This document shows positions 1-5,019 of a stretch of DNA of 5,149 nt, one piece after another; the stretch's first letter is position 1; each line of letters begins with the position of its first letter. The stretch spans positions 17,523 through 22,671 of the forward strand of contig PBGU01000018.1 of NCBI GenBank assembly GCA_002719135.1, written 5' to 3'. The translations under genes and the position numbers were made by a program. The notes under the pieces are model-generated. The model did not search any database and was not told the origin of the DNA. It saw only the letters and a program-made list of their open reading frames with translations. The stretch is from Gammaproteobacteria bacterium (GTDB lineage Bacteria > Pseudomonadota > Gammaproteobacteria > Pseudomonadales > Azotimanducaceae).

Positions 1-296
1 CTCATCATGCGGACGCCTTCGTCGAGCTCTACGATTGCTATCGCATACGGCGCATCATCTTCGAAACCCCGTGCAGGTCGTTCATTGATGACGTAGCTGT
101 ATAGCCTACCCTTTCCCGACGCTTCAAAAATCTCCACGTCGGTTGACCCGGTATAAGGGCTGAACGGCCTGGGCGGAAAGTACGCTTTCCCGGTTTCTTT
201 ACATCGTTGCAAAAGCAGCTTGCCTTCCTTGCAACCATCCCAAAAGAACCGAGTCTCCGGCGTTGGACGAGGAATGGGTTTGCGGTATTCGCTCAT
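1..296 (-). CDS. DUF35/OB-fold (ChsH2-like) acyl-CoA-associated protein, partial, with a degenerate zinc ribbon
   Basis: The 98 visible codons begin at an ATG (296-294), and the C-terminus lies off the left edge. The start is supported by GAAAGGG (310-304) seven bases upstream. The layout is that of the DUF35 family: an N-terminal helix (TRFFWDGCKEGKLLLQRC, residues 15-32), then a rubredoxin-like zinc-ribbon segment (32-55), then the start of the OB fold (GKGRLYSYVINERPARGFE, then AIAIVELDEG). Family members usually bind acyl-CoA and work beside thiolases or SCP-x/lipid-transfer proteins, or as MaoC-like hydratase partners (for example ChsH2). Such a partner would lie left of this window, which is inference. 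The usual four zinc cysteines (CxxC...CxxC) are reduced to Cys32. The other three positions are Thr35, Ser46 and Thr49, while the surrounding FPPRP and GSTDVE framework is kept, so zinc binding is doubtful. The family call is good; the substrate is unknown. Confidence 0.85.
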   Translation of the reverse strand, partial: MSEYRKPIPRPTPETRFFWDGCKEGKLLLQRCKETGKAYFPPRPFSPYTGSTDVEIFEASGKGRLYSYVINERPARGFEDDAPYAIAIVELDEGVRMM

Positions 297-303
297 GATC
301 GCG

Positions 304-310
304 CCCTTTC
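304..310 (-). promoter_or_regulatory. Ribosome binding site of the OB-fold gene
   Basis: GAAAGGG on the minus strand, seven bases before the ATG at 296. It supports that start. Confidence 0.5.
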
Positions 311-324
311 GCGAGTGAACCGCG

Positions 325-330
325 ATTCTA
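325..330 (-). promoter_or_regulatory. Possible -10 box for the leftward OB-fold gene
   Basis: TAGAAT on the minus strand differs from TATAAT at one base and lies about 29 bases before the ATG, leaving room for a short leader that carries the GAAAGGG site. No convincing -35 box is seen at 16-18 bases upstream; the best is a 3/6 match. The call is tentative. Confidence 0.3.
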
Positions 331-454
331 AACGCAAGCTGCTTCCAACTCACGCATTTGCAACCTGACGTCTTTGAGATTCCTCATCGGCCGGAAATTT
401 GATTCGCAGAGTCCGTTTCCTCTGTGCGATTACCACTACCGATGCCACGCTCGT

Positions 455-460
455 TATGAT
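455..460 (+). promoter_or_regulatory. Possible -10 box for the RhlG-like SDR
   Basis: TATGAT, a 5/6 match to TATAAT, lies 24 bases before the ATG at 485. The best upstream -35 candidate is TTACCA (430-435), with a long 19-bp spacer. If used, the leader would be about 18 nt and would consist largely of the Shine-Dalgarno region. Weak evidence. Confidence 0.3.
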
Positions 461-463
461 GGT

Positions 464-477
464 TCCCTTTGGAGGGA
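464..477 (+). promoter_or_regulatory. Shine-Dalgarno of the SDR, inside a small potential hairpin
   Basis: GGAGGGAG (471-478) is a strong ribosome binding site with a 6-nt spacer to the ATG at 485, and it decides that start over the upstream ATG at 374. TCCCT (464-468) is perfectly complementary to AGGGA (473-477) across a TTGG loop, so the site could be partly closed in a 5-bp hairpin. The ribosome binding site is well supported; the regulatory role of the hairpin is inference. Confidence 0.6.
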
Positions 478-484
478 GATAGTT

Positions 485-1282
485 ATGTCGAGCTGGTTTT
501 CGATCGAAGGCAAGACCGCACTGGTTACCGGTGGTTCTCGTGGAATTGGCGAGATGATTGCCGCCGGGTTCCTGATCCATGGCGCTCGCGTGTACATCAA
601 TTCTCGCAAAGCCGACGTCTGCGACGAAACCGCAGCTCGACTCGCAAAAACACACGGCGGCGATTGCATTTCAGTTCCCGGTGATATGTCCGACCTTGGC
701 GGCATCGAAAACGTTTTCAACGAGATCGACAAGCGCGAGGAACGACTCGATATATTGGTCAACAACGCCGGGGCCACCTGGGGCGCACCCATCGACGAAT
801 TTCCCGAAAGTGGGTGGGACAAAGTTATGGATACGAATGTCAAAGGCATTTTTTTTCTAACCCAGAAGATGTTGCCGCTGTTGCGTCACTCTGCGACTTC
901 CGAAGATCCCGCGCGCGTGATTAATATCGGATCAGTGGACGGCATCAAAACACCCGTCTTCGACAACTTTTCTTACGGTGCTGCCAAGGCAGCGGTCCAT
1001 CATCTCACCCGACAAATGGCCGCGCACTTGGTGAAAGAAAATATCATCGTCAACGCGATCGCACCCGGTCCTTTTCCCTCATGGATGTTGAGCGCTGGTG
1101 TCGGCTTCGGCGGCAAAGTCGAAGGGGCAGATTGGGACAGCGTTGGTCGAAATAATCCCAGGGGAAGGGTCGGCACAATGGAAGATATCGCCGGCCTCGC
1201 CATATTCCTGAGTTCGCGCGCTGGCGCTTATACGGTCGGCGAGACGATCACTTGCGATGGCGGTGCCGTGGCGGTTTCGTAA
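485..1282 (+). CDS. RhlG-like short-chain dehydrogenase/reductase (probable NADPH-dependent beta-ketoacyl reductase)
   Basis: A 265-residue classical SDR, full length for the family. It has the Rossmann motif TGGSRGIG (15-22), NNAG (93-96), catalytic Asn118, Ser150, Tyr164 and Lys168 (YGAAK), and the PG motif after beta-6 (195-196). Arg19 in the glycine loop and Arg41 at the end of beta-2 suggest NADP(H) rather than NAD(H). The start MSSWFSIEGKTALVTGG, NNAGATWG, LRHSATSEDPARVINIGSVDG and the CDGGA terminus closely resemble, from memory, Pseudomonas RhlG, which reduces beta-ketoacyl substrates. The exact acyl substrate here is inferred only. The protein should be cytosolic: no signal peptide or membrane segment is seen. 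It is transcribed alone, divergent from the OB-fold gene and convergent with the aldolase 39 bp downstream. A role in fatty-acyl or storage-lipid metabolism is plausible. Confidence 0.9.
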   Translation: MSSWFSIEGKTALVTGGSRGIGEMIAAGFLIHGARVYINSRKADVCDETAARLAKTHGGDCISVPGDMSDLGGIENVFNEIDKREERLDILVNNAGATWGAPIDEFPESGWDKVMDTNVKGIFFLTQKMLPLLRHSATSEDPARVINIGSVDGIKTPVFDNFSYGAAKAAVHHLTRQMAAHLVKENIIVNAIAPGPFPSWMLSAGVGFGGKVEGADWDSVGRNNPRGRVGTMEDIAGLAIFLSSRAGAYTVGETITCDGGAVAVS

Positions 1283-1321
1283 AGACTTTTCCAGGAGGAG
1301 AATCTCATCTCCATCAACGGT
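1283..1321. other. Convergent 39-bp gap between SDR and aldolase genes
   Basis: Two stop codons face each other here. A 5-bp inverted repeat, GGAGA (1297-1301) and TCTCC (1308-1312) with a 6-nt loop, lies between them but has no T tract on either strand, so it is not a convincing intrinsic terminator. The AGGAGGAG at 1293-1300 looks like a Shine-Dalgarno but has no start codon at a useful distance. Confidence 0.4.
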
Positions 1322-2230
1322 TCAAGTGGCGGACGCCGCGGCGATACTCTCGACCGTCGAACCCAGCATCGCGGAAAAATCCGCGGTGCTTTGCTCGGCT
1401 TGCAATCCTTCCGTGAGAGCACGAGAGAAACTGGCAATAACTCCTTGATTATTAGACAATTTTATATTCGATTCCTCTCGCGAATAGCCCCCTGATAGCG
1501 CGACAACGCGAAGCACTTTGGGATGCTCGCAAAACTCCTGATAAAAGTTATCGGTTTCAGGGAGGGTCAGTTTGAAAATCACGGGTAACTCGCTATCCAA
1601 GCTCGCAAGCTGCGCTCGCAAATTGTCACGCAAAAGGTTTTCGCAGTCGTATTTATCAATCGCATGGATGTCGACCTCGGGCTCGATAATAGGCACCAAT
1701 CCGTGTGCAAGAATGTTCATCCCAAATTCGAATTGTTGGGCGACCACTTTCTCAATGCCACCGCCGTTAGCTTCTTTAATGACTGAACGCATCTTGGTAC
1801 CAAACACAGCAAGAGCTTTTGCCCGAATCAGCCTCTCGTCCAGATCAGGAATCGGCTTCATGATTTGCACACCGTCGGCAACATCGTCCATCCCATAATC
1901 CACTTTCAAGAACGGGACGATTTGCTTTTCCCGCCACAGATACTGACTAGTCGGTTGACCCAAAACCTCCCGGTCTAGGGTGTTTTGAAACAGGATCGCA
2001 CCCAATACATGGGTTCCAGTGAACCGCGAGTCGGTCATGATACGGGTCCGCATTGCATGCACGGTATCGAACATCTCGTCATCCGAGCGATACGCAGAAT
2101 TATCGACGCCGTATAACTGCAGTGCCTTAGGTGTACTTCCGCCACTTTGATCAAGTGCAGCGATAAACCCCGACCCTTGACCCATACGCTCAATCTGTTC
2201 GCTCATCCTTTCCGCCGTGTTAACCGTCAT
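1322..2230 (-). CDS. fda: Class I fructose-bisphosphate aldolase
   Basis: A 302-residue protein of the bacterial class I aldolase family (about 295-300 residues, Schiff-base, metal-independent). It would interconvert fructose 1,6-bisphosphate with glyceraldehyde 3-phosphate and dihydroxyacetone phosphate in the cytosol. Visible marks are GFIAALDQSGGSTPKAL (21-37), FLKVD with Lys109, IIEPEVDIH with the likely acid/base Glu183, VIFKLTLPE with the likely Schiff-base Lys220, and the phosphate-binding SGG (246-248). Catalytic assignments follow the family pattern. The start is uncertain: the ATG at 2206 (Met9) aligns better with the usual family N-terminus, has GGCGG five bases upstream, and would suit the possible -10 at 2248-2243, giving 294 residues. 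It lies 71 bp downstream of the flavin monooxygenase on the same strand, so it could be the last operon gene or have its own promoter. Confidence 0.93.
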   Translation of the reverse strand: MTVNTAERMSEQIERMGQGSGFIAALDQSGGSTPKALQLYGVDNSAYRSDDEMFDTVHAMRTRIMTDSRFTGTHVLGAILFQNTLDREVLGQPTSQYLWREKQIVPFLKVDYGMDDVADGVQIMKPIPDLDERLIRAKALAVFGTKMRSVIKEANGGGIEKVVAQQFEFGMNILAHGLVPIIEPEVDIHAIDKYDCENLLRDNLRAQLASLDSELPVIFKLTLPETDNFYQEFCEHPKVLRVVALSGGYSREESNIKLSNNQGVIASFSRALTEGLQAEQSTADFSAMLGSTVESIAAASAT

Positions 2231-2242
2231 AAGACCACCCGC

Positions 2243-2248
2243 ATTCTA
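2243..2248 (-). promoter_or_regulatory. Possible -10 box for the aldolase gene
   Basis: TAGAAT on the minus strand, a 5/6 match, in the 71-bp gap before the aldolase. No good -35 is seen 16-18 bases upstream. If real, transcription would start only about five bases before the ATG at 2230 but about 30 bases before the ATG at 2206, which favours the shorter protein. Confidence 0.25.
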
Positions 2249-2301
2249 GCGTGAGAAAAGTGATACACCTACGTTCTTACGAATTCGTCGATGTCAGCGC
2301 C

Positions 2302-3300
2302 TTATGCGGCTGCGTTTCTCTGCAAACTCCTCACCTCAGCAACAATTTCGTAGGACCGCAATCGTTTTGAATGCTCGTAGATTTGACACGAGACAATCAG
2401 TTCGTCCGCACCCGTCTTTAAAAGAAATTGATCGATCTCCTTAGCAACGGTTTCGGCAGAACCGACGGCCGAAGCGCTGCGCATCTCATCAAGCATTTTC
2501 TGTTGCACGGGCGTCAATTCAAGACCATCCACTGGCGGAGGTAAGCGACCGGGAGTCCCGCTGCGCAACTTGAGAAAGGATTGGGTCGCAGAAGTTCGCA
2601 GAAACCGTGCTTCGTCATCTGTTTCAGCTGCACAAACGTTGAACCCAAGCATGACGAGAGGACGTTCTTGCTGCTGCGACGGCTCGAACCGCGACCGATA
2701 GATATCGATAGCCTGCATCATTGCGGCGGGCGCAAAGTGCGATGCGAATGCGAACGGCAGACCAAGCATCGCTGCAAGTTGGGCGCCGTAGAGACTCGAA
2801 CCCAGTATCCAAATCGGTACCTCGGCACCGCCTCCTGGCACCGCGTGCACACGCTGATTCTCTTTCGGCGGGGCGAGATAGTGCTTGAGCTCCATCACAT
2901 CGCGCGGAAATTCGTCGACGTCGCCTTGGAGGGTCCGGCGCAGTGCCATTGACGTCTGCTGATCGGTACCTGGGGCTCGACCAAGACCGAGGTCAATTCG
3001 TCCTGGAAACAACGCCTCGAGCGTGCCGAATTGCTCGGCAATCACCAGCGGAGCGTGGTTGGGGAGCATAATCCCACCCGATCCGACCCGAATCGAGCGC
3101 GTTCCCTGAGCCACGTGGCCAATCACAACGGCGGTCGCCGAACTCGCTATACCCTGCATATTATGGTGTTCCGCTAGCCAGTAGCGCGTGAATCCCCAGG
3201 CCTCGGCATGACGCGCCAGGTCAACGGTGTTTGCAAGTGCCCGTCCAGCGCTGCTCCCCTCGACGATAGGGGCAAGATCAAGAACCGAAAAGTTCGTCAA
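2302..3300 (-). CDS. Luciferase-like LLM-class flavin-dependent monooxygenase (MsnO8-type)
   Basis: A 332-residue protein of the bacterial luciferase-like superfamily, a TIM barrel using reduced FMN and oxygen. Characteristic segments are SVLDLAPIVEG (5-15), YWLAEHHNM (40-48), GGIMLPNHAPLVIAEQFGTL (75-94), PGRIDLGLGRAPGTDQ (99-114) and the probable flavin-phosphate segment ILGSSLYGAQLAA (165-177). This is the pattern of the MsnO8/alkanal-monooxygenase-like subgroup; the substrate cannot be told. The start is the TTG at 3300-3298. The open frame extends upstream to an ATG at 3414, but those 38 residues are the antiphase of the P450 C-terminus and do not look like the family, whereas LTNFSVLDLAP aligns with the usual start. 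TTG overlaps the P450 stop as TTGA, and no strong Shine-Dalgarno precedes it, so termination-reinitiation coupling is likely. The stop is TAA. Confidence 0.88.
   Translation of the reverse strand: MTNFSVLDLAPIVEGSSAGRALANTVDLARHAEAWGFTRYWLAEHHNMQGIASSATAVVIGHVAQGTRSIRVGSGGIMLPNHAPLVIAEQFGTLEALFPGRIDLGLGRAPGTDQQTSMALRRTLQGDVDEFPRDVMELKHYLAPPKENQRVHAVPGGGAEVPIWILGSSLYGAQLAAMLGLPFAFASHFAPAAMMQAIDIYRSRFEPSQQQERPLVMLGFNVCAAETDDEARFLRTSATQSFLKLRSGTPGRLPPPVDGLELTPVQQKMLDEMRSASAVGSAETVAKEIDQFLLKTGADELIVSCQIYEHSKRLRSYEIVAEVRSLQRNAAA
3297..3300 (-). promoter_or_regulatory. TTGA stop/start overlap coupling P450 and flavin monooxygenase
   Basis: On the minus strand the P450 ends ...CTTTGA, and the TTG within it opens the next frame. 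The four-base overlap is the TTG counterpart of the common ATGA overlap. It implies one mRNA and coupled synthesis of the two oxygenases. Confidence 0.65.
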
Positions 3301-4553
3301 AGTGCGTGGACTCGAACCGGAAGTTCGCGGAAACCATGGATAAAGGTTGAATAGTTTCGACGAGCCTCGCCGACGACCTCTATCGTTTCGAAACGCTTCA
3401 GGATTTCTTCCCATAACACTCGCAATTGCATTTCCGCCATTCGATTACCCATGCAACGGTGAATGCCAAAACCAAACGCAAGATGGTGGCGCGCGTTGGA
3501 TCGATCGACCTGAAATTGATTCGCATTTGGAATGAACTCTTCATCTCGATTTCCCGAGATGTACCACATCAAGAGTTGGTCACCTTTCAAGATCTGTTTA
3601 TCGCGGACCTCACAATTTTCGTTCGCCGTACGTCGCATATAGGCTATCGGCGTTTGCCAACGAATAATTTCCGAAACCATATTCGGCACAAGTCCGTGGT
3701 CGGCCCTGAGTTTCTCGTACTCGACGGGATTTTCGTTGAGGGCGAGTACTCCGCCTGTGATGGAGTTTCGCGTCGTGTCATTGCCTCCGACGATCAATAA
3801 CAAAAGATTGCCGAGAAACTCATACGGCTGCATATTTCGAGTGGCCTCACCATTGGCAAGCATCGACACCAAATCGTTGCCTGGCGTTCCAACTCGTTCA
3901 TGCCATAGCCGGGTGAAATACTCCAAACAAGCGAGCATCTCTTGTCGACCTTCTTCCCTTGACTCGACGATGCCTTCTTCCTGTCCCGCGGTTACAACAT
4001 CGGACCAGCGCGTCAGCTTTCGGCGATCCTCAAACGGGAAATCGAATAAGGTTGCAAGCATTTGGGTAGTCAACTCGATAGAAACCGTGTCGACCCAATC
4101 AAATGTTTCGCCAACGGGCAGCGCATCCAGAATCGTTCCAGCCCGCTCCCGAATAGTGGATTCAAGCAACTTGAGATTCGGAGGTGCGACCACGGCGGAT
4201 ACCGTCGCTCGCTGCTCGTCGTGTTTCGGCGGATCTGTCGAGATAAACATATTGAAGGCGCTTGGTTCGGCGTGCGAATTCAAGTCGACGCGCGGCCCCA
4301 ACGCGATGCCGTGGGCAGAAGAAAATAGGCGATGGTTGGTGTCAATCGCCATAATGTCGTCGAATTTCGTAATCGACCAGAAGCGTCCAGAATGCTCACG
4401 CTCCGAGAGATGGACGGGGTCTTCCTGGCGTAAACGTTCAAAATATCGCCAGTGCTTATCTTCATGAAATAGCCGCGGATCCATAACGTCGATCTCATCA
4501 AGTCCAATCGAGTAGGGATCCGGTATCTCCATGCGCTGCTCGGTCTCGCTCAT
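3297..4553 (-). CDS. Cytochrome P450, CYP153-like (putative alkane/terminal hydroxylase)
   Basis: A complete 418-residue soluble bacterial P450 with no N-terminal anchor. It has the I-helix oxygen-activation motif GGNDTT (256-261), the K-helix ExxR (Glu295, Arg298), and the haem-binding FGFGIHRCMG (360-369) with proximal ligand Cys367. The runs LLLIVGGNDTTRNSITGGVL, NMVSEIIRWQTPIAYMRR, LMWYISGNRDE and MGNRMAEMQLRVLWEEIL match, from memory, the CYP153 family, whose members hydroxylate medium-chain alkanes, fatty acids or cyclic hydrocarbons at terminal positions. They use a ferredoxin and a ferredoxin reductase, neither of which is in the window. The ATG at 4553 is preceded by AGGTGA (4566-4561); Met8 (4532) has no comparable site. 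It is the first gene of a leftward block and shares TTGA with the flavin monooxygenase. The family call is strong; the substrate is inferred. Confidence 0.92.
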   Translation of the reverse strand: MSETEQRMEIPDPYSIGLDEIDVMDPRLFHEDKHWRYFERLRQEDPVHLSEREHSGRFWSITKFDDIMAIDTNHRLFSSAHGIALGPRVDLNSHAEPSAFNMFISTDPPKHDEQRATVSAVVAPPNLKLLESTIRERAGTILDALPVGETFDWVDTVSIELTTQMLATLFDFPFEDRRKLTRWSDVVTAGQEEGIVESREEGRQEMLACLEYFTRLWHERVGTPGNDLVSMLANGEATRNMQPYEFLGNLLLLIVGGNDTTRNSITGGVLALNENPVEYEKLRADHGLVPNMVSEIIRWQTPIAYMRRTANENCEVRDKQILKGDQLLMWYISGNRDEEFIPNANQFQVDRSNARHHLAFGFGIHRCMGNRMAEMQLRVLWEEILKRFETIEVVGEARRNYSTFIHGFRELPVRVHAL

Positions 4554-4613
4554 CGCTCTCTCACCTAGTTACTCCGACGCGACTGTAGCGCACTTATTTC
4601 AAAGAAGCTTCGT

Positions 4614-4640
4614 GTGACCCGATGTCGACCAAGCTATACT
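4614..4640 (+). promoter_or_regulatory. Candidate sigma70 promoter of the selenoprotein arsC
   Basis: TATACT (4635-4640) is a 5/6 match to the -10 consensus, and GTGACC (4614-4619) carries the TGAC core of a -35 with a short 15-bp spacer. Transcription would begin near 4647, giving a leader of about 20 nt with the AAAGGG ribosome site. The -10 is good; the -35 is weak. Confidence 0.45.
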
Positions 4641-4646
4641 GGTCGA
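4625..4646. repeat. 7-bp inverted repeat spanning the arsC -10 box (possible operator)
   Basis: TCGACCA (4625-4631) and TGGTCGA (4640-4646) are perfect reverse complements separated by 8 bp, and the candidate -10 TATACT lies at their centre and right arm. A dyad placed there is typical of a repressor site. No regulator gene is present in the window, and the arms do not match an operator I can name, so the role is inferred. Confidence 0.4.
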
Positions 4647-4651
4647 GTAGC

Positions 4652-4657
4652 AAAGGG
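4652..4657 (+). promoter_or_regulatory. Ribosome binding site that fixes the arsC start at 4666
   Basis: AAAGGG with an 8-nt spacer to the ATG at 4666. The alternative start TTG at 4729, which an ordinary caller would take to avoid the TGA, has no comparable purine-rich site at proper spacing. This supports translation from 4666 through the TGA. Confidence 0.6.
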
Positions 4658-4665
4658 CTAACGAT

Positions 4666-5019
4666 ATGGAAAAAATTCTGCTCTATCACAACCCCGGTTG
4701 AGGGAAATCACGCGGCGCAATCGACATATTGCGCGAGCGCGACGTCGAGTTCGATGTCATTGAATACCTCAACACGCCGCTGAGCCGCGAAGATCTTGAG
4801 CGCATCGTTGATCTCGTGCCGGAAAGTCCGCAAGAAATGGTTCGTAAGGACAAGAGCTTTACCGAACTTGGGCTTAACGCCGACGACTACACGTCGAAAA
4901 AGGCAGTGGTCGATATTCTTCTCGAACACCCCAAACTGATGCAGCGACCCATCATCATCCGGGGTGGACAAGCGGTCATCGGGCGACCCTCGGAAAAAGT
5001 CCTAGCGCTCGTCGATTAG
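4666..5019 (+). CDS. arsC: Selenocysteine-containing arsenate reductase-like protein (ArsC, R773/glutaredoxin-linked type)
   Basis: The 117 codons from ATG to TAG have TGA at codon 12, read here as selenocysteine. The protein begins MEKILLYHNPGUGKSRGA, matching the HNPxC(G/S)xSR active-site loop of ArsC, with Sec exactly at the catalytic Cys12 position. His8, Ser15, Arg60 (MVRKD), Arg94 (QRPII) and Arg107 (GRPSE) fall at the same residue numbers as the functional residues of plasmid R773 ArsC. ELGLNADDYT and the HP..MQRPI segment complete the thioredoxin-like ArsC domain. The family reduces arsenate to arsenite with glutathione and glutaredoxin; a related oxidoreductase role is possible because some family members are not arsenate reductases. 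It is shorter than R773 ArsC (141), ending just after the third Arg helix like many chromosomal homologues. An AAAGGG site supports the ATG, and a SECIS-like hairpin follows the TGA. The alternative is a sequencing error or a pseudogene with Cys mutated to stop. No ars operon genes are adjacent. Confidence 0.85.
4699..4701 (+). other. In-frame TGA predicted to encode selenocysteine (Sec12)
   Basis: This TGA replaces the catalytic Cys codon of ArsC, and homology continues in the same frame on both sides. A single third-base change (TGC or TGT) would give Cys, as expected of a Sec/Cys pair of homologues. TGA is the normal stop of the P450 and aldolase genes here, so TGA is not reassigned throughout the genome. 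Confidence 0.82.
4711..4741 (+). promoter_or_regulatory. Candidate bacterial SECIS element
   Basis: GCGCAAT (4715-4721) pairs perfectly with ATTGCGC (4728-4734) around a 6-nt loop, CGACAT, whose second base is G. The helix can extend below with CGCG (4711-4714) and CGCG (4738-4741), leaving a 3-nt GAG bulge on the 3' side. The loop begins 20 nt after the TGA, within the distance known for bacterial SECIS elements, and a G in the first two loop positions is the conserved SelB contact. No bulged U like that of E. coli fdhF is seen. The hairpin lies inside the coding frame, as bacterial SECIS elements do. Confidence 0.75.

Larger units (their letters stand above)
297..484. other. Divergent intergenic region between the OB-fold gene and the RhlG-like SDR
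   Basis: A 188-bp gap with outward-facing genes on both sides, so it should hold both promoters. It contains TAGAAT on the minus strand (330-325) and TATGAT on the plus strand (455-460) as -10 candidates. An open frame from 374 runs into the SDR, but residues encoded by 374-484 do not resemble the start of an SDR, and a strong Shine-Dalgarno precedes the ATG at 485. The region is therefore read as noncoding. Confidence 0.6.
4554..4665. other. Divergent intergenic region between the P450 and selenoprotein arsC
   Basis: A 112-bp gap that should hold promoters for both directions. The rightward promoter candidate is described separately. For the leftward P450, TCGACA and TTGAAA resemble -35 boxes, but neither has a good -10 at normal spacing, so no P450 promoter is called. 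AGGTGA (4566-4561, minus) serves the P450. Confidence 0.5.

Noticed and set aside
374..484. In-frame N-terminal extension of the SDR from ATG 374
   Set aside because: The 37 extra residues do not resemble an SDR start, and GGAGGGAG directly precedes ATG 485, where the RhlG-like N-terminus begins.
1293..1300. AGGAGGAG as ribosome site of a further plus-strand gene
   Set aside because: There is no ATG, GTG or TTG at usable spacing; the nearest GTG (1326) is 25 bases away, and the frame overlaps the well-supported aldolase.
2279..2288. ACGAATTCGT palindrome between the flavin monooxygenase and the aldolase as a terminator
   Set aside because: It has no loop and no following T tract, so it cannot form a usual intrinsic terminator.
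3301..3414. N-terminal extension of the flavin monooxygenase from ATG 3414
   Set aside because: These codons overlap the P450 C-terminus in another frame and encode a basic, family-unlike sequence; homology begins at the TTG at 3300.
3736..4467. Long 243-codon plus-strand open frame antisense to the P450
   Set aside because: It lies wholly within the P450 gene, its translation shows no family features, and the P450 frame carries all expected motifs.
4666..4701. Reading the TGA as a simple nonsense mutation in an arsC pseudogene
   Set aside because: The stop falls exactly on the catalytic Cys, the rest of the frame and all key arginines are intact, and a SECIS-like hairpin follows. It remains the main alternative until the genome's Sec machinery is checked.
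4666..5019. Genome-wide reassignment of TGA to an amino acid (Trp or Gly code)
   Set aside because: TGA ends the P450 (3299-3297) and the aldolase (1324-1322) exactly where their families end.
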